Below, piece after piece: positions 34,072-46,748 of a stretch of DNA of 64,000 bases. The notes beneath the pieces were generated by a model. It worked only from the letters and a program-made list of their open reading frames with translations. It made no database searches and was not told the DNA's origin. The position numbers and the translations under genes were made by a program. How positions within the stretch are numbered: position 1 is the stretch's first letter; every line of letters begins with the position of its first letter. This DNA is from Dentipellis sp. KUC8613 (taxonomy: Eukaryota; Basidiomycota; Agaricomycetes; Russulales; Hericiaceae): assembly GCA_002286715.1 (NCBI GenBank), contig NSJX01000002.1, forward strand, positions 1,040,396 to 1,104,395. Reading direction: 5' to 3'.

Positions 34072-36497
34072 CTAAAGGTAATAGCGATCGCCTGCACAAG
34101 TGCACAATGTCAGCGAACCATGACCGCAACAAAACAGCAAAAATAGATTCAAATCGACTGACCGATCTGCCCCATGCCCGGCTGGACAACCCACGCCTTG
34201 CGCCCCGCGGCCCCATCCAAATCGTCGTCCTCGCCCACATCCATACTCGCGCCAACACCCTCCAGCCACGTCTCATGCAGTCCATCGTCCACCGCGCCCA
34301 CGACGACCGTGACCTCGGGGAACGTGCGGCGCAGCATCGAGATGCCCCCGCACCGCGCGACGAGGAACGTGACGAAAATGATCTGCGCGGGCGGCACGCC
34401 GTGGTCGAGCAGCACGCGGATCGCCATGAACGCGGACGCGCCCGTGCCGATCTGCGCGTCCAGCAGGAACACCCACGTCTTGGCGGCGCGCGCGCGCTCG
34501 CGGATGCAGGCGGGCAGCATGACGTGTAGGAGGAGGGGCTCGCCGGTTTTGGAGTCGGATTGGACGAGGAGCGAGCCGATCGCGACGTCGTTGACGACGC
34601 GTCGGAGGCCTTGCTCGAGAGGGCCACCACTGGTATGGGCGGTCAGCGAGGCTTGGAATTGATGACGGAGGGGGTGACTTACGAGCGTAGGATCGAGACA
34701 CCGCAGAGTGACTGGGGTGGGGCAAGGTTATTCAATGTTGCACCCAGTGGAAAAATGCCCTACCTCGACATCGAGGACCTTGCCGACCGTCCTGCTGCCT
34801 ACCGGAGTCTCGATCGTCTTATCTCTGTACGGCAGCATCTCCATGCCTTTCTCCGCCAGCATGGTGGCTAGACGATCAATGAAGAAAATGAAATCCTGAC
34901 GAGAGGTCGTCTCATCTCGAAGGATCGTAAACATGCCCTATCCGCGTTCCCAATGTCGATAAGTACACGTAATTTGGTGGAACAGGGCATGGTCAACGCA
35001 CCGTGAGCTGAGGTGTCTGGTCTAGAACGACCAAGCCTAGCTCTTCGTTCGTGAGGTGCCGTGCGGGCCCCCGAGATAAGGAGCGGGATAGTGTCCCGGC
35101 CATTTTGCGCCGGAACTGGCGGGCGCGCTTTTCTAGCTGCCGGCGGATATGGGTGGATATCAGCTCGATGGCTACGGAGTTGTCCTTTCCGGGAACAATC
35201 TAGAGAAGGTGGTCAAAAGGCTGCGATCCAGCAGGCCAGAGGCAACTTCGGCGTACAATATCAGCATAACGGGACGAAGGCCCCACGAAGTTGTCGAACG
35301 CAGGTTTGACATAGCGAAGGTATCTATAAGAGCTCACGGGTCAATCAAGTGCACCTGGGAGCAGGTTGGCAGAGGTCATTCACTGTTCGAGGATGCCTTC
35401 AACGGAACGGCCTCGTTCCTTAACGTCACGCAATATCCGGCGCGCCAACATGACGTCCGAGTCGGCTTGCACAAATATCTGTGTTTGCAGGGTAAGCAAA
35501 ACTTCAATATGTTGGATCAAGATGAAATTCACCTTTAAGTCATAGAGCTCTCGTAGTGCAGCATCCTGCAACGCCATAATTCCTTCCGCTAGTGATTGAT
35601 TTAGACGGCGTATTCGTGTATGCGGGATAAATCCTCACTAATGATGATGGTCGCGCCATAGAGGTATTTGGTCTCATCCAAACGTTGATGCTGTTCGAAT
35701 GAGTAAACTGGTATATTTGTCTGACGCAGAGCCTTGAGATCTGAGAGACACTGCAAAGCACGATGTATTTACGGGCACACAGAATGGCCCGTACAAGCTC
35801 TTCAACGATGGCTCATCATCCGGCGAAATGAGGCGAACATACTGATGCGAACAGCTCCATGTCGATGGCATCTGGGTGGTCGAAATCAAATCTTGACGCA
35901 AAAGCAAGCTCAATCTCCTCAGGTGTATGTCTTTTGTAGAAGCTGTCCTGGCAGAGCGAATGCGCACAGAAATGACATAACTGTATTGAGAAGGGTTCGC
36001 CAAGAAATTTACTATTAAACCGACCTGAGACAAGATGACGACCGTAGGAATAGACCCTAGTGAACGAACAATTTGACGCGCAACATGGGTCTGTGAAGCC
36101 CCGCGAATCGTAAATTATATGAAGCCAAGCTGAAGTACGCGGCCAGACCTTGCCGCTCGCCGAACCGCCTGAATAAAGCCGATCCAAATAATGTGCAGTG
36201 TATTCAAAAAATAATGTATGTGGAGAACTAACCAGCGATACCAATGACGAAGGCCGGAAAGCAAGGCTGGCCGTCCTCACCGTACCTGCCATGAGGGATA
36301 AGGACGTGGCAGAAAACATGGCAGGGCAGCCTTCACCATGGCGGCCTCCCGTGGCTCTTGAGAACCGCGTTTTTGAGCGTCTTGGTGTTCAACAGAGGAT
36401 CCGGCCGAGGACTCGAGCTGGGCGTCGGATCTGGAGACACGTTGGCACTGCTGGGCGTGCTATGGAGAAGGACTGCCGGTGTGAGAAGGCCAGACAT
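34072..36497 (-). CDS. URK1: Uridine kinase with C-terminal UPRT-like domain
   Basis: Pyrimidine-salvage enzyme phosphorylating uridine (and cytidine), with a uracil phosphoribosyltransferase-like C-terminus. The start at 36497 reads MSGLLTPAVLLHSTPSSANV. GRPPWYGEDGQP is formed across an intron, then FVIGIAGGSASGK (P-loop) spliced to THVARQIVRSLGSIPTVVIL. Next: DSFYKRHTPEEIELAFASRF with DHPDAID, TNIPVYSFEQHQRLDETKYL, IFVQADSDVMLARRILRDVK with ERGRS, and IVPGKDNSVAIELISTHIRR. UPRT half: FIDRLATMLAEKGMEMLPYR, VSILRSGGPLEQGLRRVVND, VFLLDAQIGTGASAFMAIRV, FPEVTVVVGAVDDGLHETWL, and the end GMGQIGDRYYL. The PRPP loop is altered (DAQIGTGAS), as is usual in this kinase family. About ten introns. Divergent from ATG17. 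Confidence 0.93.
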
Positions 36498-36786
36498 TTG
36501 GCAGGGTTATCAAGACTGCAGAAAAAAGGCGCAAATTTCGTGGAGCTTTGGGAAGTGAGTTAGGCGTCAGATAGTCAGCAAAGAAGGAAGAGAGGATGTG
36601 AGGCAGGAGATAAGCGTTTAAATGGAGAAGCTTGCTGGTACAGGACCAGGATCGCTTAGCGAAAAAGGCAATTCCTTGATCACATGCATCGTGGAACAGG
36701 CGCTTCGATCACGGGCGCTTAGAACCGCCAAGTAGACCACATACTTATCCTCGTCGCGTTCCTCTTGACGCTCATCACGCTCTAAC

Positions 36787-38703
36787 ATGTCTGCTTCACC
36801 TCCAGTGCAACACTCGGACCAAATCGACATAGTTTCTCTCGCCCGTCATTCGGAAGAGGCCCTCAAACGCGGCGAGGCGCTTTGCTCTCGTGCGAGTACG
36901 TGCACAAATGCCTCCGCGCAAGACGCATTCGACGTTCTGGCTCTGAACGCGAAAGTCAAATGGATCAGTGATTCTGTGGTTGAGCAGCTGAAGGTAATTG
37001 CGCGTCCGAAATGTTCCAAGAGCGGTATAGACTGATGCAGCTTCCTCGCATCTGTAGCTTGCTGCCAGTGTCGCGAAGAGTATTGAGGAGAAGCGGTCCA
37101 AGTTGGACCAGCAGACTCAGGTGGGGACTCATTTCCTGATGTGGATGACATCTACATTGACTTCAATTCATCAGGCCTGGGACAAGCTTCGCACCCAGAG
37201 GACGTCCGCGCTCGATGCCATCCTCGAGTCGTTAGGCTCTCAAGTGGTTCCGCCCGACTTCCATGACACCCTCTCAGACTCGTCCCTCTTCGGGAGCCAA
37301 CCCTCCGACTCCGAGCCGGAGGCACCCAGAAAGAACGCGAGTACTCTTAGCCAAAGCCAGTCTGCGGCTTCCCTGAGTGGGAATGGTCGGCATAAGAACA
37401 AGAAAGACAGATCTCGCAAGCAAGACCGGCGTAGATGGAAAACGTTACGTGACTTTGTCGATGAGAGGGCAATAGAGGAGGCCTTGGAGACCATAGATGA
37501 TGACAGGGCCGTGCTGGAGGTACGTGAGCCAACCTGTTTACGTCACGTTTGGCAGTTCTGGGTTGACTTGCATACTACGTAGGACGTATTGAACACTACA
37601 GCGGACTACCCGACTACCCTGCACAACACTCTCACCGCCATTCGAGACGGTCTGCCTAGGATCGACGAGCAGCTCAGCATTGAGAGGGTGTTGACGGATC
37701 AGGAGCGTGTTTCTGGGACAATGGCCGAACAGCTCGAGAGTCTGGCAGAACACTATGACAAGATGGAAAATGCCTGTAAAGAACATGAACACGGCGAAGC
37801 GTTTGTGGAAGAGGATTTGCTAGGTAAATTGCTTCTATACTTTCCCTACTTACAAGCTGACGAGTTCAGAAATGAACCGCGACACTGAGGAGCTGCCTGC
37901 AATCATTTCTGAGCTTGAGGAATCCTGTGCAATGATAGAAAGGAACCAGTGCGTGACTTGGAATGGTAACCAAGGCTCGATATCTATTCCTTACACACCT
38001 TCAGAGATGAATTGCTTGGTGCTAAACGCATCTCACAAGAGAAACTTCAAGTCCTTCATACCACTCTAGATGATCTTGAGGAACTCGGTGACATAATGGG
38101 GGAGATGTTGGAGCAGCAGCAAAGCGTCGAGGTTCGTACTGCATACTCTTTCTTACTGGTCTTCGCTCAAGAATACTCCAGCATAGCTCTATAGATCACC
38201 TCACTAATCTACATCAACATCTACTGACCATCGAGGAGTTGGAGCATCGTTATACTGCATATCAAGCGTCATTCCACAAATTACTCATCGAGATCGCCAG
38301 GAGACGTCAGTACAAAGAGGCCGCTGAAAACATTGTGCGCGGGATGATGGCACAACTTGAAGCCATGACAGAAGGCAAGTTCACCGACTCTGTTCCCGGA
38401 TTGTCACTCATTGTTATTGTGATAGAGGAAAGACAGGTCCGAGAAGACTTCAATGCCGAGCATGGCTCTCACCTTCCGTCTGACATCTGTCTCTACATCG
38501 AGAATCCGCCTACAAGATGGGAGGTTGTGCCTTTCGATGGCGACTCAATTGAAACACTACCAGATGTGGACAACGATTTGCTGGTTCAAGTACGTGAAGC
38601 CGGCATGATAGCGGACAGTTGACGTTAACAAAGCTCGTGCTGACAGGCAAAGGACGCTGTGGCGCGTGAAGAAGGACACGCGCCTGGAACTGAGAGTGTA
38701 TGA
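36787..38703 (+). CDS. ATG17: Autophagy scaffold protein Atg17
   Basis: Helical scaffold that recruits Atg proteins to the pre-autophagosomal structure. The start at 36787 reads MSASPPVQHSDQIDIVSLAR. Blocks: ALKRGEALCSRASTCTNASA, LALNAKVKWISDSVVEQLK, LAASVAKSIEEKRSKLDQQT, AWDKLRTQRTSALDAILESL with GSQVVPPDFHDTLSDSSLFG, RRRWKTLRDFVDERAIEEAL, DVLNTTADYPTTLHNTLTAI, MAEQLESLAEHYDKMENACK, EMNRDTEELPAIISELEESC, and DDLEELGDIMGEMLEQQQSV. A late exon reads LTIEELEHRYTAYQASFHKL. The last exon ends at 38703 (KDAVAREEGHAPGTESV). About nine exons. An 80-residue Ser-rich insert with a Lys/Arg cluster interrupts the N-terminal half (37270-37430). Confidence 0.9.
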
Positions 38704-38967
38704 CCCTCGTTCTCTATGACCTATGCCTCTCCTTTTCTGCAGATTATTTGTCTTCTTTCCTGAACGTCTTCGACGATCATGTGAAGTTGCCACCTCGCAC
38801 GTGACTTCGTCGCGTCCTGTTTAGTCTGCATCGTAGACGCGTCTGCTCTGCACGTCGCATAAGCCCAGCCCCTCCGAGCAGCAGACGCGACTGGGTCGCT
38901 GCCCGCCACACATCTGGCCGCATACAATCTCTTCTCTATCGCCACGAGCTATTGTATTCGCCTTATA

Positions 38968-39772
38968 ATGATGTCATTCTTTTCTCTGGCTGCGCTGGCC
39001 GCGGTCGCAGGCACCGTAGAGGCTACCTTGTACCCCACACAACCTGTCCAAAACACGGTTCTCCAAGCCGGTAGATCTGCAACAATACGGTGGATAGATG
39101 ATGGCAAAAGCCCCTTGATGTGGGAATCGCGTGATATGCATATCGAGCTTTACGGAGGAGAGGTGAGCGCATCTCATTCGCATCGACACAGAGTGGTTTA
39201 CAAATCACATTGGCCGCAGGCACATCTTGGGACCCTGGCGAACAATGTCGATCCATCCGTTCTCTCCGTTGAGGTTTGGATCTCACCAGAATTGGCGAGC
39301 AATAGCTCAGACTTGTAGGTCCTTTTGTTCCACTACATTCTCTGCTACTGACCCAAGTGTTTTCACCAGCTATATCCGCTTTATCGGCAAACATCCTGCA
39401 TTTACGGTCTACAGCTCCAGGTTTACCATCACTGGTATGGCAGGCTCCGACTCTACGAACGTCTCCACTATACCCGTCGGCGCTCTGACGAACTCAGACA
39501 CTTCGGGCGCGGTACCCTACAAGACAGCACCTATATTCACCGTCGTTCTTCCGGGCACCACTCTCACATCCTCACAACTACCTGTCCAGACACCGACAAC
39601 TATCAGCGCCCCTTCGCTCCCGTCTCACAGCAGCGAGGCCAAGTCACCAGAACAGCCGGAGAAGGCGGACCAACGCAACGGCGTGGTTGGACGAGTGGAC
39701 ATGGAGAAGCTCAAGTTTAGGCTTGTGTTCATCCTGTGGCCCGCGCTCATGGGTATTACGATGGCTATGTAA
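38968..39772 (+). CDS. GPI-anchored Ser/Thr-rich protein with Kre9/Knh1-like domain
   Basis: Probable cell-surface protein of the Kre9/Knh1-like family linked to cell-wall beta-glucan. Signal peptide: MMSFFSLAALAAVAGTVEA. The domain begins with LYPTQPVQNTVLQAGRSATI and RWIDDGKSP, continues with MHIELYGGE, then after an intron AHLGTLANNVDPSVLSVEVW, and after another YIRFIGKHPAFTVYSSRFTI. A Ser/Thr/Pro-rich spacer follows. The C-terminus has a hydrophobic stretch (LVFILWPALMGITMAM) preceded by charged residues, the pattern of a GPI attachment signal. Three exons. An extracellular location is inferred from both ends. High confidence for the architecture; the exact role is inference. Confidence 0.82.
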
Positions 39773-40099
39773 CTCCGTTGTGCCTCAGTCTAGGGGAACC
39801 CAGACTACTTGTACACTACACACCTGACATATTCTAACCACATGCTATTCTCCTCGAGTTCATCCCGCTCCCCATGCAATTTATACGTAATTACAGCTGC
39901 AGTGCATGGTCTTATCCTCGTTGCGATGAATTACACTTGTGAGTTACTAACATTGTTACGACACCTTGCTTCATTCTACGTCGGGCGCTTGAGCCGCTGA
40001 GGCGGTCGGTCAACAGACACAAACAACGTAATCGCGTCGACTCGGGTAGGCGCAGTAGACATAGCCCTACAACGAAAGCGATCTCCACGTTATATTTCA
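39773..40099. other. Intergenic region, GPI protein / ARP3
   Basis: About 330 bp, holding a 3' UTR and the ARP3 promoter. No gene or strong motif seen. Confidence 0.4.
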
Positions 40100-41848
40100 A
40101 TGTCGCTCCTCGCACCTATCATCTGCGACAATGGAACAGGTTTCTCAAAAGTAGGGTGCGTGTCACCTTGACTTGTGAAATCGCCTCTGCCGGTAGCTCA
40201 TTATCGATATCCAGGTTTGCGGGGAACTCGGACCCGTCCTTGTCAGTGACTACTCGGAATCTCGACTGATTGGCTACATGCTGAATGCTTTGAACGCAAA
40301 TTGACAGCGTGTTTCCTACTGCCATAGCCACGCGCGGACCCGCCTCGCAGTCCACACGCACTGGACCTGCCGTACCTTCGAAGCCGGGTAACCTTGCATC
40401 CAAGCGCGGAGTCGAGGACCTTGATTTCTTCATCGGCGACGAGGCGCTCGCGAACGCGAAGACTCCGGGATACGGCGTGAACTACCCCATCCGACATGGC
40501 CAGATTGACAACTGGGATTATATGGAGAGGTACTGGGAGCAGACGATCTTCAAATACCTCCGGGCAGAGCCTGAGGACCACTACTTCCTTCTGGTGCGTG
40601 TGCTATCCTGTTTCTCAATTACAGACATCTTATAGTTTCGCTTCGCCAACAGACTGAACCTCCTCTCAACGCACCCGAGAACCGAGAACAGACAGCCGAG
40701 ATCTTCTTCGAGTCCTTCAATATCAAGGGCCTGTACATTGCCGTGCAGGCTGTGCTCGCGCTCGCAGCTTCATGGTCCTCCAACCGCGTTACTGATCGTA
40801 CCCTCACCGGCACCGTCATCGACTCTGGTGACGGTGTCACCCACGTTATTCCTTGCGCCGAGGGCTACGTCATTGGTAGCGCGATCAAGCATATACCCAT
40901 CGCCGGCAGGGACATCTCGCAGTTCGTGCTGAACTTGATGCGTGAGCGTGGCGAGATGGCCACGGTCCCGCCGGAGGACCAGCTGAAAGTCGCGGGCAAG
41001 GTGAAAGAGAACTACAGCTACGTTTGCCAGGATATCGTGAAGGAGTTCAGGAAGTACGATGCCGAGCCGTACAAGTTCTTCGAGAGGTACGAAGGCGAGC
41101 ACAGCGTCACAGGCAGGGTACGCATCCCCCCACATCTGAACGTTTGACCGGTTCTTATTCCGCCCGAACCCGCAGAAATACTCTGTTGATGTTGGTTACG
41201 AACGCTTCCTTGCTCCTGAGATCTTCTTCAACCCCGAGATCTACTCGTCCGATTTCCTGACTCCGCTCCCGGACATCGTCGACGGTGTCATTCAAGCATC
41301 GCCCATCGATGTCCGTCGAGGCCTCTACAAGGTATGGTAGTGCCCCTGGCCTCTACGTGCCTCAGACTGATTAGTTCTGCAGAACATTGTTCTTTCTGGC
41401 GGCTCGACGATGTTCCAGCACTTCGGTCAGCGCTTGAAGCGTGATCTGAAGCAACTAGTAGATCGCCGATTGGAGGCCAGCGCTGTTTCCAGCGGAAGTG
41501 TGCAGAGGGTAGGTCGCTTCGGCTTGCTGAGTGTGACGGAAAAGGCTGACCTATCGATAATCTAGTCTTCTGGTGTTGAAGTCGACGTCATTTCGCATAA
41601 GCGTCAGCGGTACGTATCCCGCAAATACTTGCATATTGTCGGTATGAACGTGACTACAGGTACGCTGTGTGGTTTGGTGGATCTCTTCTGGCTTCTTTGG
41701 TGCGTCGGCCCGCACCATACCTTCGCTCGCGCTCTCACTGACCACCTTATAGCCCGAGTTCTACTCGTCATGCCACACGAAAGCACAGTACGATGAGGTT
41801 GGCCCGAGCATTTGCAGACGTTACCAGATTTTCGGCAGTGCGACCTGA
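40100..41848 (+). CDS. ARP3: Actin-related protein 3
   Basis: Core subunit of the Arp2/3 complex that nucleates branched actin. The start at 40100 reads [19 protein letters not shown], then [18 protein letters not shown]. Exons give [20 protein letters not shown] with [58 protein letters not shown] (actin phosphate-binding loop), [60 protein letters not shown], and the C-terminal [20 protein letters not shown] to the stop at 41848. Eight or so exons. All actin-fold motifs are intact. Confidence 0.95.
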
Positions 41849-42106
41849 TGCTGCTCTACAAGCAATGTATATTTTGTTAGTGTACGGATGGAGACGAATG
41901 AAACAGTCTGTGGATTGTCGTAGAGTCTGCGCGGGAGCGGCGGGCCGGCTTGGAGATCATGGCGTCATGGAGTCTCCTCCAAGCTTTCGCGTCATGTCGT
42001 GAGTAAGTGGTTGGCTACCACCTTCAGAGCACTTGTAAGCAATCGACCGCAATTTCTCAGTCACGTTCCTTTCGTTCCTTGTCTTCAACCCCCATTTCGT
42101 CCGTGG

Positions 42107-44713
42107 ATGAGAACAATACGGACGATGTCGACAACCGTCACGAAATACCCAATTTCGGCGCTTCCTCTTCCGCCCAGGAAGAAGCTGCTCATACACAATC
42201 TCACACCGGATACCCATACACCATCCTTTGCAGGCTTCAAAGAACTCCTGCAGACGAGCCCAAGCCTGCAACGCCGCGCACGCATTCTAGCCCCGCAGTC
42301 GCATTTCTCTCATGTCCTGCCTTTCCCCACAGCGTTTCCGTATGATATCAGGCCGGAGAACCCGGACGAGAAGATAGAAGACGAAGAAGGCATGATAGAG
42401 GATTGGCTTCGGGCTCGCGAGGCTCTTCACGAGCGGGCGGCCTCCATCCGCAGTGATATCACCGTGCCGCTGCGGAAGCATTACCCCAACCCGGCGAAGA
42501 GAGATCACCGCCTGGAACTCATTGGTATCTCAGAGTCGGGCCTCAGAGACTGCTTGCCCACCCTCGATGTTGGTGATGCATTCGAGCTGCTGGGTACGCC
42601 GTCGCTCTCACAGCCCGGCGAGGAGGAGGCGGAGAAGCGCGTGGAGATGGATGATGATGTCGCTGCGCGCCAGGAGCTCATCGAGGTTCTGGGAGGACAT
42701 GCTGTCTTGATGTCCGACGAGAACGCGGAGGTGCCGTTTGCACCGTGGTCGCTGAGGTACAGTGGGCACCAGTTTGGAACTTGGGCTGGACAGCTAGGAG
42801 ACGGGAGGGCAATTTCTATTCGTGAGTTTTATTCTCTCTCCCACAGATGCAGAGGGTTGACTGTCCGCAGATGTTACCCCACACCCTTCGGACTCTGAGA
42901 TATCGTATGAGCTGCAGATAAAGGGAGGCGGACGCACGCCATTCTCTCGCAGTGCTGACGGTTTAGCCGTCCTTCGTTCCTCCATTCGCGAGTATCTGGG
43001 CGCGGAAGGTACGCTTTCATTGACAATCCGGTAGACCTCCTTTGACATATGATATCCTCACTCACTAGCTATGAATGCCCTTCGCATCCCCACCACTCGC
43101 TCCCTTTCCATTGTCTCTCTTCCCACCGTTCGCGTCCTCCGCGAACAAGAGGAGACCGCAAGCGTGGTGACGCGTGTTGCCCCGTCCTTCATCCGCATCG
43201 GTAGCTTCGAGGCCCTCAATCCGCCCGCGCAGATGTTCTTCCTGGGCGGCGGGCAGCAGTCTGGGGACTTTGAGGCGTTGCGCATCTTGGGTGAGTGGGT
43301 GACAGACCACGTCGTCCGAGTGAAGAGGGCCGAGGGCGCCGCCTGGGGCAAGGAGCTCGTGCTGGAAGTTGCGAGGAGAAATGCAAAGATGGTGGCGGGA
43401 TGGCAGGCTTATGGTTTCATGCATGGTGTGATCAACACTGACAAGTCAGTCTGTGATTCGGTCAATATTTTCCCCGGATTTTCTGACTATGTCTACCAAG
43501 TGTCTCGATTCTTGGCTTGACTATTGACTACGGTATGTCGATCCCAGATGATATTTAACACTGAGATGTTCATATCATTTAGGTCCCTACGCCTTCATGG
43601 ACGTGTTTGATCCATTGCACATTTGCAACCACTCGGACGACGAAGGCCGTTATGCCTACCGGGTAAGATCCTCCTACACCCATCACCTCATCCTAGCTGA
43701 TATATGTACCTCCAGAACCAGCCTACTATGGTGTAAGCCCGATACTATATTATTTCACATTTTCCTAAACAGACTCTCCCAGAATGTTCGCCCTCCGTGC
43801 CCTCTTGAATGCTCTTGCGCCTCTCATTGGCGCTGAGCTCGAGCTCGGTGGGAAAGCGGTCTCTGCAGGCTGGGCCAAAGACGCCAGTGAAGAAAAGATA
43901 AAGGAGTGGCGCGAGAAGGGCATCGACCATGTGAATGAAGAGCTTCAAATCCTTTTCCAGTCCGTCTGTGGACTGGAATACCGTCTACTCATGAGCAAGG
44001 TGCGCATCCTCCACCCTTTCTCTCTCCTCAAAGAATCTTAATACGGCGTGCAACAGCGTCTTGGCTTCCGCCACCCCTCCGAAAACGACGAAGCCGCGCT
44101 CGTGCGGCCCTTCCTCGACCTCCTCCACGACCAGCGGCTCGACTTCCACCTCTCCTTCCGCCACCTCACCACCTTCCGCACGGCATACCTCTCCGACGAT
44201 GCAGCCCTCGACAAATTTGTCGAGACGTTCTTCAGCTACTCGTCGAACCCCGAGTTCATCCAGCGCGACGTCTCGCGGAAGGCATGGGCTGATTGGCTGA
44301 AGGCGTTCGCGGAGCGTGTGGAGGGTGATAAGGCCGAGTGGGAGGCTGAGGCAGGGGAACAGGGCTTGAGTTGGGAGGACAAGCGAGAGAAGGAGGCGAA
44401 GAGGTATAATCCGAGGTTTGTGCTGAGGCAGTGGGTGCTCGAGGAGGTCATCAAGAAGGTGGAAGGAGATGCGGACAGTGGGAAGCGGATACTGTCGAAG
44501 GTCATGCAGGTGTGTTGGCTCTGTTTTGTTGAAACGTCTGCGCATCAATTGACACGTGGTGTGCAGATGGCTTGCGAACCGTTTGAAGCCTGGGGTGCGG
44601 AGGGAGATGAGCGGTCGAAAGATGAGCTGGATCCGGAAGTATGGGAGGAGCGTAGGCTATGTGGGACCGGGGACAAGAAGATGTTAGGATTCCAGTGCAG
44701 TTGCTCGAGCTGA
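42107..44713 (+). CDS. FMP40: Selenoprotein-O homologue (AMPylating pseudokinase, Fmp40-like)
   Basis: Mitochondrial SelO-family protein adenylyltransferase; SelO/Fmp40 attaches AMP to proteins of redox homeostasis. The start is uncertain: 42107 ([20 protein letters not shown]) is the first in-frame ATG; the open frame upstream lacks ATG, and a first exon from 41961 could add a presequence. Motifs: [80 protein letters not shown] spliced to [20 protein letters not shown], and NQPTM. The C-terminal exon at 44048 ([19 protein letters not shown]) continues to [10 protein letters not shown]. In animal SelO the antepenultimate residue is selenocysteine; here it is Cys. About eight exons, with the SelO catalytic motifs intact. 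Confidence 0.9.
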
Positions 44714-44830
44714 ACTTGCTCTGTGATTGAGACGCATGTTCTTCTGTATTCATATTTGTATCACTAAGCTACATGTAGATCGTGCATCATCAAAGGATAT
44801 GGTATAGTAACGCCGACTAGTATTGCTCCT
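44714..44830. other. Convergent intergenic spacer
   Basis: Only about 117 bp separate the SelO and GH5 stop codons, so the two mRNAs probably overlap at their 3' ends. A ctgtattcatatttgtatca stretch near 44743 is AT-rich. Confidence 0.45.
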
Positions 44831-46748
44831 TCAGCAAAAGGCTTGCACGAAATCCACTCTTGCAGCATTGATTCCTTGGTTGATTCCATGTTCTGCATAC
44901 ATCATTAGGATTGACGCCAAGCGATAGTTGAACTGATCGATCCACTCACCATACTCCCAAAGATTGGAATTTCCCTTTGCATTGGCATGCTCGGTAGCTC
45001 TTCTCTTCGCCCATGCGCCTTTGAATCCGATTTCAGGTATAGATCCAGCGGTTGTCGGGCTCGAAGAGAAAAAGAGATACGCATCATCCCAGCCACGCAG
45101 AAATCCTTCCTCGAACCTCCAATGCTCATAATGCCCCGGGTATTTCGACCACCACCCCGCATGCTCACCTACACGCGTCCATAAGATCAATGGCCACCAA
45201 GAGACACAAATTACATACCTAACGCCTTATCCTTTGCCTGCACCTTCCTCCCCTCTACCGCACCATCCACTTGCACCACGCGCCCCGAGCCCACCCTAAG
45301 GCCCACCCACGCTGGAAACACGCCCCTCTCCACCGCATCGCGCATCGCCCACCCACTATCTCCGCCCTGCTGTTTCTTATACGTCCACCAAAAGCTGCCC
45401 GCGCACTCGCGCTCGTACAACGCAAGCTGCGCATCCACAAACGCGCGCTTCGCGGCGTGCTCGTCGGGCACGCCGTGCAGCGAGCCGGGGTTCAGCGCGC
45501 CGGACCACTCGCCGACGACCAGGCCCGCGCCGGCCCCCGCGAGCTTGGCCGCGACGCGCGCGAAGGTAGCGGGCGTGGGCGCGTTGGGGTCGGCGAGGGC
45601 GCCCGCGTGCGCCGCGGCGGGCGTCGCGGCGTCGCTTTGGGTGAAGCAGCGGTAGAGGTGGTGGTCGAGCGCGAGGAGCGCGCGCGGGTTCTGGTGGGCG
45701 AGCTGCTCGAGGACGCCGGCGTACTCGTCGGTGCGCCAGGAGTCGCCAATGTAGAGCGGCATGGACGGGTCGATCGTTTGGAGCACGCTGATGGTGCTGT
45801 GGTACCATTTTTGGAGCGCGCTGTGGTCGGAGGGTGGGTTTGGCTCGTTGAGGAGCTCGATGCCGATGAGATTGGGCAGGGGTGGAGAGTGGGTGCGCGT
45901 GAAGGTTATGAGGTGGGTGAGGAGGGAGGTGAGGATGTGGGTAGTGTGCGACATATGGGCACTGGTGAAGAAAGATATGTTGGAGGAGGAAGTGCCAGAG
46001 TGGGCGTCTGCATTTTGCTTCCCAGGCGCGGCATGCAGGTCTATGGAGTGATTTGTAGAAAGGAGGGATACTGGGCTCTATTGGACGTACCGATGAGTAC
46101 ACCGATGCCATAACGGTGTGCGGTTGCGATGGCGTTGGTGATCCTGCTCCAAGCACCTTCGAACACGTTTCCGGGGCCTGCAAAGTCAGTTCCGTCAAGC
46201 ACGGACGGGTCTACACTACACAAGTGGTAGAACCCAATCTGAAAGATTGTAAACCATTGAAAACACAGAATTATTTGTTCGCTCTTACTGGTATTCTGAC
46301 AGTGTTGATGCCGCGCTCGGCGATCCACTCCCAATCACTCTCAGTAATCCATTGGTCCCAGTGCTTCTCGAGCACTTGCTTCCCATAGGATCCGCGAGCG
46401 ACATCATGATCGCTCTGGCCGGGCGCTACCGCAAATCGGTATGGGATGTCTGTTATCCAGCGTTCTAGCACAAACCAGGAGCCTGACAAGCACGAAATAT
46501 CAGTAAACGACAGTGACCGTTACCATGTATAGGACATTACCGAGATTGACGCCGCGCTGCTTTCTGTAGCGATAACAGTCTTGTTCATTGGGAAAGCTTT
46601 CGGCCAAAGTTGCTGGGGCCGAGGGATACGGTTGGTGTTCAGAGTATTGGTGGTGGGCATGTTTGTGAAGGAACGACTTGACCTTGTCCATGGCTGGTGC
46701 TAGGGTATCGAAGGAAGTGTTAGAGGGTGACTTACAGGGTAGCTCCAT
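44831..46748 (-). CDS. Glycoside hydrolase family 5, intracellular exo-beta-glucanase-like
   Basis: GH5 enzyme, probably acting on beta-1,3-glucan or related glucosides. The start at 46748 uses a first exon MELP spliced (GTAAGT..CCTAG, one intron) to SPAMDKVKSFLHKHAHHQYS; a start at 46691 (MDKVKSFL) is the alternative. Blocks: RYRKQRGVNLG, SWFVLERWITDIPYRFAVAP, DWEWIAERGINTVRIP, SRITNAIATAHRYGIGVLI, DLHAAPGKQN, LPNLIGIELLNEPNPPSDHS (general acid/base Glu), and GLVVGEWSGALNPGSLHGVP (nucleophile Glu). A C-terminal extension (44831-45190) adds EHWRFEEGFLRGWDDAYLFF. There is no signal peptide, so the product is likely cytosolic, unlike secreted GH5 glucanases. About six exons. Catalytic residues are present. 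Confidence 0.87.

Noticed and set aside
33606..34529. 307-codon plus-strand frame
   Set aside because: Overlaps the URK1 C-terminal exons on the opposite strand, where the UPRT motifs read clearly.
45271..46113. 280-codon plus-strand frame
   Set aside because: Antisense to the GH5 exons; Arg/Ala/Gly-rich composition follows from GC-rich coding bias, and no domain is seen.
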